A stretch of DNA of 5,869 nucleotides from Burkholderiales bacterium (GTDB lineage Bacteria > Pseudomonadota > Gammaproteobacteria > Burkholderiales > SG8-39): NCBI GenBank assembly GCA_016649475.1, contig JAENXP010000178.1, positions 1 to 5,869 of the forward strand, given 5' to 3'. The notes under the pieces are model-generated. The model was not told where the DNA came from and did no database searches. It was given only the letters and a program-made list of their open reading frames with translations. A program made the position numbers and the translations under genes. This document shows, in pieces, positions 1-5,578 of this stretch (position 1 is the stretch's first letter; every line of letters begins with the position of its first letter).

Positions 1-1
1 A

Positions 2-712
2 CCCGGCGACATCGTCGCCGCCGTGATGCTGGGCGCGCTGCTGATTCACGATGTGGTGCCGAGCCCGTCCTTCATCACCGATAACGCGGTGCTTGCCTAC
101 GGCATATTCATTGCGTTTTTCATCGCGCATCCGATCATGATCATGCTGCAGGCGGTCTGTCTGCGTGGCTTCCTGCTGGTCACACGGGTGCCGATGTATA
201 CCCTCGCCGCGGTGATACTGGCCTATTGCGCAATCGGCGTGTTTGCGCTGGAGAATTCGACCCACGATCTGTGGACGGTGCTGATTTTCGGCGTCGTTGG
301 TTACGCCATGCGCGTGTTGCGCTTCCCGATCGCACCCATGATTCTGGGCGTCGTGCTTGGCAATATGGCCGAACTCAACCTGTCGCGCGCCTACGCCACC
401 GCCAGTGACATGACCATGTTCGTGACCTGGTTCGTACTGCGTCCGTGGTCCGCGTTCTTCCTCCTGCTGGGTGTTTTCTCCGTCGGCTTCCCCTGGTACC
501 AGAAGGAATACGGCAAGAAGAAATGGACGCTGGTCTATATTCCCTTGATGGCGATTGCCCTCGCGATACCGATGTTTTTCATGCAAGGATCGGTTCGCAC
601 CATCGTGGCCGCAGCGTTGCTTGTATGGGCCGCTTTTGCACTCTGGAAGCGACACGCCGGGGGCTGGAAGCTGGATGTCCAGGAAAATCAGCTCGCGCGG
701 GTGCAGGAGTAG
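2..712 (+). CDS. Tripartite tricarboxylate transporter permease, TctA family (C-terminal part, 5' end outside window)
   Basis: This is the C-terminal 236 residues of a large integral-membrane permease. The frame is open to the left edge, and family members are usually about 500 residues, so roughly half is missing. The fragment opens with PGDIVAAVMLGALLIHD, matching the conserved TctA stretch built on PGD followed by LLGALLIH. Further on, GYAMRVLRFPIAPMILGVVLGN (about residues 99-120) matches the second family signature, in which a cytoplasmic loop with FP-APLVLG is followed by E-N-L-R. Several hydrophobic membrane segments follow, then a short charged tail. In this family TctA is the large membrane subunit that works with the small TctB subunit and a periplasmic TctC/Bug binding protein to take up citrate or other carboxylates using an ion gradient. 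TctB and TctC are not in the window; they would lie upstream if present. The substrate cannot be told from this fragment. The GTG at 23 and ATG at 26 are internal codons, not real starts. Confidence 0.9.
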   Translation, partial: PGDIVAAVMLGALLIHDVVPSPSFITDNAVLAYGIFIAFFIAHPIMIMLQAVCLRGFLLVTRVPMYTLAAVILAYCAIGVFALENSTHDLWTVLIFGVVGYAMRVLRFPIAPMILGVVLGNMAELNLSRAYATASDMTMFVTWFVLRPWSAFFLLLGVFSVGFPWYQKEYGKKKWTLVYIPLMAIALAIPMFFMQGSVRTIVAAALLVWAAFALWKRHAGGWKLDVQENQLARVQE

Positions 713-1041
713 CCTGGTCGAGACTTGCCGGTGAGGCTGGATTTCCTAAACTGAAATTACCGGGCGCTTGGCGAGATATCCGGCAGAAGCGCGGCAACGG
801 ATTGTGGCGCTGGACGTGGCGAGGAATCTCGACCAAGCGAGTGTGCCGGAATTTGCCCTGGTCGGTGGCGGTTCCACTGGCCTCAGACGGACTCCCTCTA
901 AGCGGACGTATGCCGGTCGCAGAACGAACCAAGCCTGTCTCCGGCAAATTTTGAGAGCGGCCCTTTCTTTGCGGCGATGCGCGTATTATGCGCAGGTAAT
1001 TCTCGCCGAGCAGGCATCATTTACGATCAACCGGCCTCCCC
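713..1041. other. Intergenic gap between the TctA gene and yghU, no gene seen
   Basis: There is no convincing coding sequence in these 329 bases. Open frames that cross the gap have no recognisable protein features and are remnants of frames overlapping the flanking genes. A 9-base inverted repeat (TGGTCGAGA at 715-723, TCTCGACCA at 827-835) spans about 100 bases, which is too loose for a terminator and may be chance. Near the right end, a TATTAT hexamer at 984-989 sits inside a small inverted repeat (TGCGC at 978-982, GCGCA at 990-994). It could be the -10 box for yghU, but no good -35 box lies 16-18 bases upstream of it. The gap is the likely place for the yghU promoter. Confidence 0.6.
984..989 (+). 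promoter_or_regulatory. Possible -10 box upstream of yghU
   Basis: TATTAT matches the sigma-70 -10 consensus at five of six positions and lies 52 bases before the yghU start. It is flanked by short inverted arms (TGCGC at 978-982 and GCGCA at 990-994) that could be a small operator. The bases 16-18 upstream do not resemble TTGACA, and the TTGAGA at 951-956 is 27 bases away, so this rests on the -10 box alone. Confidence 0.22.
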
Positions 1042-1917
1042 ATGAACAATACGCCTTCCTACACGCCGCCCAAGATCTGGTCTCCCGGCAAGGAGAACGG
1101 CGGCCGTTTCGCTAACATCAATCGTCCGACCGCAGGTGCGACCCATGAAAAGGAACTGCCGGTGGGGCGCCATCCGCTGCAACTCTATTCTCTAGGCACG
1201 CCCAACGGCGTCAAGATCACAGTGATGCTGGAAGAACTGCTCGCTGCGGGATACAGCGGCGCCGAGTACGACGCGTGGCTGATCCGAATCAGCGACGGCG
1301 ACCAGTTTGGCAGCGGATTCGTCGCGGCCAACCCGAACTCGAAGATCCCGGCACTGGTGGACCGCGGCGGACCGACGCCGGTCCGGGTGTTTGAATCCGG
1401 CGCCATCCTGATTTATCTGGCCGAGAAGTTTGGCGCCTTTCTCCCAACGGACGCTGCCCGGCGCGCCGAATGCCTATCGTGGCTTTTTTGGCAGATGGGC
1501 AGCGCGCCCTTTCTCGGTGGCGGCTTCGGCCATTTCTATGCGTACGCCCCGGTCAAGATCGAATACGCGATCGATCGCTACGCGATGGAGGTCAAGCGCC
1601 AGCTTGACGTGCTTGACCGTCGCCTCGCGGAGAGCCCCTATTTGGCGGGCGACGAGTACACCATTGCCGACATGTCAGTCTGGCCCTGGTACGGCACGCT
1701 GGCCAAGGGTCACCTTTACGAGGCCGGCGAGTTCCTGCAGGTTCAGGACTACACCCACGTGCTGCGCTGGACGAACCAGATCGGCCAACGTCCGGCCGTC
1801 AAGCGCGGCCGCATGGTCAATCGCGCATGGGGCGAACCGTCCAGCCAATTGCACGAGCGTCACGATGCCGGCGACTTCGAAACCAGGACGCAGGATAAGC
1901 TGGCTGCACCGCTCTGA
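1042..1917 (+). CDS. yghU: Glutathione-dependent disulfide-bond oxidoreductase, YghU-type glutathione S-transferase
   Basis: The 291-residue product matches E. coli YghU in length (about 288) and closely in sequence along its whole length. YghU is a cytosolic GST-fold enzyme that binds two glutathiones per subunit and reduces disulfides with them; it lacks classical GST conjugating activity. The N-terminal extension carries FANINRP (residues 23-29) and THEK, then HPLQLYSLGTPNG begins the thioredoxin-like domain (about 45-135). That domain holds the glutathione-binding stretch NPNSKIPAL (97-105), with the conserved cis-proline at 103, and FESG (117-120). The all-helical C-terminal domain (about 138-260) contains PFLGGGFGHFYAYAPVKIEY and the GST folding motif GDEYTIADM (203-211). 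The family tail ERHDAGDFET is present. ATG 1042 is chosen because the residues after it align with the N-terminus of YghU; there is no good Shine-Dalgarno sequence before it. The gene appears to stand alone. It probably serves thiol redox or stress protection. Confidence 0.95.
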   Translation: MNNTPSYTPPKIWSPGKENGGRFANINRPTAGATHEKELPVGRHPLQLYSLGTPNGVKITVMLEELLAAGYSGAEYDAWLIRISDGDQFGSGFVAANPNSKIPALVDRGGPTPVRVFESGAILIYLAEKFGAFLPTDAARRAECLSWLFWQMGSAPFLGGGFGHFYAYAPVKIEYAIDRYAMEVKRQLDVLDRRLAESPYLAGDEYTIADMSVWPWYGTLAKGHLYEAGEFLQVQDYTHVLRWTNQIGQRPAVKRGRMVNRAWGEPSSQLHERHDAGDFETRTQDKLAAPL

Positions 1918-2499
1918 TGCTCGACTCCCCTTCCGCCCACTCGGTGTGATTCTGATCCCGGTGAGCGCGAATGTTCAGTATATCTGAGGATCGCCATGAG
2001 GCGCTGCGGTTGTACGCCATGCCCATGGTCGCCCGTTCCCTGCCCTATTGCGGAAGTCCTACCGGGCACATCCTGCGACAGCGATTGCCCGTATTGTGTT
2101 GAAAAACTCGACATTACACGGACTGCAATACTTCACGAGATGCAGATCTAATCGCATATGGCGTCGAGTTTCTGTTTGCAAACTTGTTTAGAGGGCTTGC
2201 GCCGCTTTTACTCCATCCGCTCGTAGGCACTCAGTGGAAAAATATCTGCGCGCCCTATGAGGGCTGGAAATTTTCTGAGTTCGGCAACGGAATAGCCGGA
2301 CAAATGTCGTTCAGGTGCAAGAAAATGACCGGTTTGAGCTGGCGATGCTCTGCGAATGCGCAACCCGAACAAACGACCGGTTTTCAAAATCGCGGAGGGT
2401 CACTCTCGACCGAAGCTGACTGCCAAGGTCGCAAAAAGTGGACGTTCAGTGTCCGAAACAAGGCGCAACGGATGCCGCGTAGATGTTTCGAACAACTAA
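1918..2499. other. Gene-free stretch between convergent yghU and the panE-like gene
   Basis: I see no credible gene in these 582 bases. A TTG-started open frame at 2184-2540 would encode 118 residues, but it has no ribosome-binding site, no domain and runs antisense into the end of the panE-like gene. Small structures are visible: a 9-base inverted repeat (AAACTCGAC at 2104-2112, GTCGAGTTT at 2163-2171) enclosing a shorter one (CTGCA at 2123-2127, TGCAG at 2141-2145), and a 9-base direct repeat GACCGGTTT at 2327-2335 and 2375-2383. The part from about 2280 to 2460 has the look of decayed intergenic filler. Transcripts of both flanking genes must end here, but neither has a strong hairpin-plus-U-run terminator. 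Confidence 0.6.
2433..2454 (-). terminator. Weak terminator candidate downstream of the panE-like gene
   Basis: Read on the - strand, a short GGAC/GTCC stem (bases 2454-2451 pairing with 2443-2440) with a 7-base loop is followed by AC and then five T residues (2437-2433). It lies about 45 bases after the stop of the panE-like gene, a suitable place. The stem is only 4 base pairs, so this is suggestive only. Confidence 0.2.
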
Positions 2500-3441
2500 C
2501 TATTGGAATTGGATCTCGCCGCGCGCTCGCCGCTCCATAGGCAGCAAGCTGTGATAGATGAACGAATTTATCGGCGTCTCGACACTAACTTCCTTACCAA
2601 GGCGGACCACCGCGCCGTTTTGCTGTTCCAACTCGGATGGCCGCCCGGCCATGATGTCACGCTGCATTGAGGCGGTTCCGGCTTCGGGGAGTTTGTCGCA
2701 TCTTGCGATAGTGGCGTTGACACTGTCCGGTGCGAGACTCACGCCTCGTGCTCGAGCAACTTCATACGCTTCCGTCAACGCCCGCCGGAGCATCTCACGG
2801 GTCTCGGGTTGGCTCCGAAACGTACCCACCGGTGATCGTGTAATCGCGCCGAGTCCGCTCCAGGCACTAATGAACATAAACTTGTCCCACATCGCAACCG
2901 TGATGTCGGATGAAACGTTTGCCTTTGCGCCCTCGGCGTTGTCTATGGCCTGTTGCAGTTTCTTCACCCGCTCCGTGACCCGGTTGTCCAACTCTCCGAA
3001 CGTAATGAAAGGCTCAGCCCCGGCGTGCCGAAGATGCCCCGGTTCCACCAAAAACACTATGATTCCACATAAACCACCGAGGACGTGGGCTTCACCCAGT
3101 ACCGTCGTTAATTGCGCAGGCGCCTCCACCCCGTTTTGTAGCGGGACCACACAGGTGTTCTTCCCAACCAATGGGCGCATTGCCTCTGCCGCCTCGGGAA
3201 CCTGCCATGCCTTGACGCCGACCAGAATGACATCGACCTCTCCAACTTCACCTGGCTTATCGGTAGCGTTCAAGGTATCGAGTGAGAAATTGCCCGCGAG
3301 GCTATCCACTCGCAATCCGTGTCCTTGCATCGCCTTCAGGTGCTCTCCGCGCGCAATAAATGTTACGTCCTCTCCCGCTTGTGCGAGTCGTGCACCGAAG
3401 TAACCACCGACCCCACCCGAACCAAATATTGCGATTCGCAT
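2500..3441 (-). CDS. 2-dehydropantoate 2-reductase (ketopantoate reductase, PanE/ApbA family)
   Basis: The 313-residue product has the two-domain layout of ketopantoate reductases, which use NADPH to reduce 2-dehydropantoate to pantoate on the route to pantothenate and coenzyme A. The Rossmann domain opens at residue 3 with the dinucleotide motif GSGGVGG (7-13), and R31 sits where E. coli PanE has the arginine that holds the NADPH 2'-phosphate. LQNG (101-104) supplies the conserved asparagine N103. In the C-terminal domain K187 (in WDKF) corresponds to the catalytic lysine, and S258, D262 and E270 in the S-M-x-x-D-I...SELE block match the substrate-binding serine and catalytic glutamate of the family. 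ATG 3441 is preceded four bases upstream by a strong GGAGG. No other pantothenate genes are nearby, and Burkholderiales often carry several paralogues, so the substrate may be a different 2-keto acid. I therefore leave the symbol blank. The gene is divergent from the GFA gene. Confidence 0.9.
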   Translation of the reverse strand: MRIAIFGSGGVGGYFGARLAQAGEDVTFIARGEHLKAMQGHGLRVDSLAGNFSLDTLNATDKPGEVGEVDVILVGVKAWQVPEAAEAMRPLVGKNTCVVPLQNGVEAPAQLTTVLGEAHVLGGLCGIIVFLVEPGHLRHAGAEPFITFGELDNRVTERVKKLQQAIDNAEGAKANVSSDITVAMWDKFMFISAWSGLGAITRSPVGTFRSQPETREMLRRALTEAYEVARARGVSLAPDSVNATIARCDKLPEAGTASMQRDIMAGRPSELEQQNGAVVRLGKEVSVETPINSFIYHSLLPMERRARGEIQFQ

Positions 3442-3445
3442 TTTT

Positions 3446-3450
3446 CCTCC
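3446..3450 (-). promoter_or_regulatory. Shine-Dalgarno sequence of the panE-like gene
   Basis: On the - strand GGAGG, within a longer AGGGGAGG run, lies four bases before ATG 3441. It is the strongest ribosome-binding site in the window and fixes this start. Confidence 0.75.
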
Positions 3451-3506
3451 CCTGCCATCGCTGGCTCCTGCCGTGGCTCATTGGAAGCGAACTGACCACT
3501 AAAGGC

Positions 3507-3512
3507 ATTATA
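3507..3512 (-). promoter_or_regulatory. Likely -10 box for the panE-like gene
   Basis: On the - strand these bases read TATAAT, a perfect sigma-70 -10 box, 65 bases before the ATG. The hexamer 17 bases upstream (3535-3530, TATATA) is a poor -35 match at three of six positions. It lies almost on top of the proposed -10 box of the divergent GFA gene. Confidence 0.42.
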
Positions 3513-3531
3513 GGACGCGAGAACCGGGATA

Positions 3532-3537
3532 TATACT
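3532..3537 (+). promoter_or_regulatory. Likely -10 box for the GFA gene
   Basis: TATACT matches the -10 consensus at five of six positions and lies 30 bases before ATG 3568, giving an expected leader of about 20-25 bases. The -35 region 17-18 bases upstream (TTATAG at 3508-3513) is poor and coincides with the -10 box of the divergent panE-like gene. Confidence 0.35.
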
Positions 3538-3555
3538 GGGAGATACGCCTGTTTC

Positions 3556-3562
3556 AGGGAGG
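3556..3562 (+). promoter_or_regulatory. Shine-Dalgarno sequence of the GFA gene
   Basis: AGGGAGG lies five bases before ATG 3568. It decides the start: the in-frame GTG at 3562 overlaps the last base of this motif and so would have no proper ribosome-binding site. Confidence 0.7.
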
Positions 3563-3567
3563 TGAGA

Positions 3568-4014
3568 ATGAACCCTGTTTATCTTGGTGGGTGCCAATGC
3601 GGTGCAATACGTTACGAAGTGAGGGGTAAGCCAATGCGCACGTATGCGTGTCATTGCACGATTTGCCAGAAACAGTCGGGAAGTGCGTTCGGGTTGTCGG
3701 CGGTGTTTCCGGGAGGCAGTTTCACCGTGACGAAGGGGCGCATGGCGCATTTCGTTCGGACCGGGCGGGACAGAAGCTTTCGTTGTTTCTTCTGTCCAAG
3801 CTGCGGTACGCGAATTTGTCATCAGATATTCACAGAGAAGGGAGACTTGCCACAGATCAATCTGAAGCCTGGAACCTTTGACGACCGAGGCTGGTACAAG
3901 CCTGGCTGCCACCTGTGGGCCGAGAGCGCGCAACCTTGGGTTAAGTTCTCGGATACTGATGTCGTGTTTGCGCAGCAACCGAGACCTGACGAGATGCCTG
4001 TCTTTTCCGGATAG
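3568..4014 (+). CDS. GFA (glutathione-dependent formaldehyde-activating)/CENP-V family zinc-binding protein
   Basis: The 148-residue product is a full-length single-domain member of the GFA/CENP-V family. All seven signature cysteines are present: C9-x-C11 in GGCQCGAIRYEV, C28-H-C30-x-x-C33 in ACHCTICQKQSGSAF, and C76-x-x-C79 in FCPSCGTRI. By analogy with Gfa of Paracoccus denitrificans, C9, C11, C76 and C79 should hold a structural zinc and C28, C30 and C33 a second zinc site. An extra cysteine, C73, lies just before the last pair. The founding member was proposed to speed up the joining of formaldehyde to glutathione, but that has been disputed and most bacterial homologues have no proven activity, so a specific role is not claimed. 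ATG 3568 is preferred over the in-frame GTG 3562 because it has a well-spaced AGGGAGG. The gene is divergent from the panE-like gene, and nothing downstream is close enough to form an obvious operon. No formaldehyde dehydrogenase gene is in the window. Confidence 0.9.
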   Translation: MNPVYLGGCQCGAIRYEVRGKPMRTYACHCTICQKQSGSAFGLSAVFPGGSFTVTKGRMAHFVRTGRDRSFRCFFCPSCGTRICHQIFTEKGDLPQINLKPGTFDDRGWYKPGCHLWAESAQPWVKFSDTDVVFAQQPRPDEMPVFSG

Positions 4015-4079
4015 TAAATTGCCAGCCGGTTCCTGTTTCGGCGTTACTCCGCTTAATAATAGAGTGCGTTTTACCAGAC

Positions 4080-4167
4080 GACGAATGGCTGCTCCGGAGC
4101 GAGGGCGCGGGTTGCCGGCCATGGCCGAACTCGGTCTAGCGGCGGTGGCAGAAAGCTGCCATTCGTC
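4080..4167. repeat. Long inverted repeat enclosing two palindromes
   Basis: GACGAATGGC at 4080-4089 is the exact reverse complement of GCCATTCGTC at 4158-4167, and after one T:T mismatch the pairing continues for three bases (GCT at 4091-4093 with AGC at 4154-4156). Inside lie the palindromes at 4091-4100 and 4116-4127, and a competing hairpin GGCAG/CTGCC (4147-4151, 4156-4160). This may be a short mobile or REP-like intergenic element. There are no visible target-site duplications, and a second copy is not present in the window. Confidence 0.4.
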
Positions 4168-4255
4168 CTAATCGCGCCAACGCGTCGGTATCTAGAGCAA
4201 GCACGTGTGCCCGGATTCGCTCCGGTCGTGGACCCGAACCAGTCGCGGGACCTTT

Positions 4256-4290
4256 TTCTTTGCTTGCTTTCCATTGGGCAAGCAAAAGAA
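4256..4290. repeat. Hairpin with T-rich left arm and A-rich right arm
   Basis: TTTGCTTGC at 4259-4267 pairs with GCAAGCAAA at 4278-4286 around a 10-base loop. With one bulged A at 4287 the stem extends three more pairs (4256-4258 with 4288-4290), giving 12 pairs in all. The run CTTTTTCTTT precedes it. The layout resembles widespread proteobacterial intergenic repeats with a TTTCTTTGCTT...AAGCAAAAGAA form, which is my inference from memory. It is not a standard terminator on the + strand, because only three Ts follow the stem. Confidence 0.5.
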
Positions 4291-4365
4291 TTTGGCCGGT
4301 CGCCGGGCCGCCCGCGGCATTCTTAGGTACAGTTACGCCTCCGGCCAGGACGCCGCCCGGCTGAC

Positions 4366-4370
4366 AGGGA
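4366..4370 (+). promoter_or_regulatory. Shine-Dalgarno sequence supporting the TTG start of the first MFS gene
   Basis: AGGGA lies six bases before TTG 4377. An in-frame stop TGA at 4362-4364 excludes any earlier start, and the first in-frame ATG, at residue 25, falls inside the first membrane helix, so the TTG is the start. Confidence 0.6.
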
Positions 4371-4376
4371 TAATTC

Positions 4377-5578
4377 TTGGCAATAAAGAAAATTACCGGC
4401 AACCCCGTCGGCCTCATCGCCTGGGTCTGTCTCGCGCATGTCGCGAGCATGCTGTGCTACGCGATCTACCCGACTCTGCTGCCGCAACTGCAGCTCGAAT
4501 GGGGCGCGAGCAATTCCGCCGCGGGCCTGATCTCCGGCATGTTTTTCGCCGGCTACATGGCCTCGGTGCCGGTGCTGAGCGGCCTCACCGATCGCATAGA
4601 CGCGCGCCGCGTGTATTTGTTCTCCAGCCTGCTCGCCGCCATCGGCTGCCTCGGCTTCGCACTGTTCGCGCAGGGTGTCTGGACCGCTGCGCTGTTCCAG
4701 GGGATTACCGGCGCAGGCATCGCCGGCACCTATATGCCCGGCCTGAGGGCGCTCACCGACAACCTTGCTGACAAGGCGCAGGGCCGCGCCGTGTCCTTCT
4801 ATACTGCGGTGTTCGGCGTCGGCGCGAGCTTCTCCATCCTGCTTGCGGGCGGGATCTCCGCCGCGCTGGACTGGCGCTGGGCTTTTGGCTTGTGCGCGCT
4901 CGGCCCGCTCGCCGCCGGCCTGATGATCCTCACCGCGCTGCCGCACCGCCGCCCGCCTGCCGCCGGACCGAGGGCCTTGCTCGATTTGCGGCCGGTGCTC
5001 GCCAATCGTGCGGTGCGCGGCTATATCTTCGGCTATACGGTGCACTGCTGGGAACTGTTCGGCTCGCGTTCCTGGATGGTGGCGTTTTTCGTGTTCAGCC
5101 AGAGCCTGTCGGGGGGCGGCCTGTGGCCGTGGAGCCCGGTGCTGATCGCGGCCCTCGCCAATCTGTTCGGGCCGGGTGCCAGCGTGCTCGGCAACGAGCT
5201 GGCGATGCGCTACGGCCGCAATCGCGTCGTGCCCGTGATCATGGTCTGCTCCGGACTGTGCTCCTGCCTCTTCGGCATGTCCTCGGGCATGCCCTGGTAC
5301 GCGATCGTTGTACTGGCGCTGGTCATGCTCAGCCTGCACATGGGCGATTCCTCGGCATTGACCACGGCATGGTGGCCAATTCCGATCCGACCATGCGCGG
5401 CGCCAGCATGGCGCTGCATTCCATGCTCGGCTTCGGTGCCGGCTTCATCGCGCCGCTCGCTTTCGGCGCGGTGCTGGATGCGGGCGGTGGCAACGCCAGC
5501 CCGGAAGCATGGATGCTCGCCTATGCCAGCCTGGGAGTGATCGGGGTGTTCGCGCCGCTGATCCTGAAGCTGCGGTGA
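4377..5578 (+). CDS. MFS transporter, apparent one-base frameshift near 5366
   Basis: This is a major facilitator superfamily carrier of the inner membrane with an expected 12 helices; the substrate cannot be told. Helix 1 is around residues 12-35, helix 2 around 47-66, and the loop after it carries the MFS motif-A variant GLTDRIDARRV (69-79). Residues TYMPGLRALTD (118-128) follow helix 4. A charged, proline-rich central loop (190-205) separates the two halves. The frame from 4377 reads as normal transporter up to T330 (codon 5364-5366), then turns into an arginine- and cysteine-rich peptide ending at 5540. The natural continuation, beginning GMVANSDPTMRGASM and holding helices 11 and 12, is in the frame one base back and ends at TGA 5576-5578. 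Restoring one base near 5366 gives about 400 residues, normal for the superfamily. It is either a sequencing error or a real mutation that removes the last two helices. Its end overlaps the start of the next MFS gene. Confidence 0.85.
5364..5370 (+). other. Frameshift site in the first MFS gene
   Basis: Upstream of here codons fall in the frame of 4377; downstream the protein-like frame begins with GGC at 5366-5368 (Gly) and ATG at 5369. The simplest repair is one missing base in ACCACGGCATGG, for instance GGG read or mutated to GG, which would give Thr-Thr-Gly-Met. There is no slippery heptamer or following stem that would suggest programmed frameshifting. Confidence 0.8.

Larger units (their letters stand above)
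4015..4376. other. Palindrome-rich intergenic gap before the MFS pair
   Basis: No gene is supported in these 362 bases. The gap is packed with inverted repeats: two perfect palindromes (GCTCCGGAGC at 4091-4100 and CGGCCATGGCCG at 4116-4127), a 10-base pair of arms (4080-4089 with 4158-4167) that encloses both, a small hairpin GGCAG-AAAG-CTGCC (4147-4160) and a longer hairpin at 4256-4290. The MFS transporter promoter should lie here but I could not find a convincing one. Short frames through the region read as low-complexity, arginine-rich peptides and are not genes. Confidence 0.6.

Noticed and set aside
715..835. 9-base inverted repeat TGGTCGAGA / TCTCGACCA after the TctA gene as a terminator
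   Set aside because: The arms are over 100 bases apart with no U-run; a match of this length within the gap is not far from chance.
445..954. Open frame overlapping the end of the TctA gene and the following gap
   Set aside because: It is out of frame with the permease and its product is an arginine/tryptophan-rich chance peptide.
2184..2540. TTG-started 118-codon open frame in the gap after yghU
   Set aside because: No ribosome-binding site, no domain, and it overlaps the 3' end of the convergent panE-like gene; it looks like chance reading of spacer.
2558..3403. + strand open frame of 281 codons opposite the panE-like gene
   Set aside because: It is antisense to a gene with intact catalytic motifs and a strong ribosome-binding site, and its product has no recognisable features.
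3508..4122. - strand open frame of 204 codons opposite the GFA gene
   Set aside because: The + strand product has all seven GFA cysteines; the opposite frame has no motifs.
4323..5339. Long - strand open frame of 338 codons opposite the first MFS gene
   Set aside because: The peptide is rich in Ala, Arg, His, Glu and Gln with no domain; it mirrors codon bias of the GC-rich transporter gene on the other strand.
5360..5372. Programmed ribosomal frameshifting in the MFS gene
   Set aside because: No slippery heptamer, internal Shine-Dalgarno arrangement or strong following hairpin, and MFS carriers are not known to use it.
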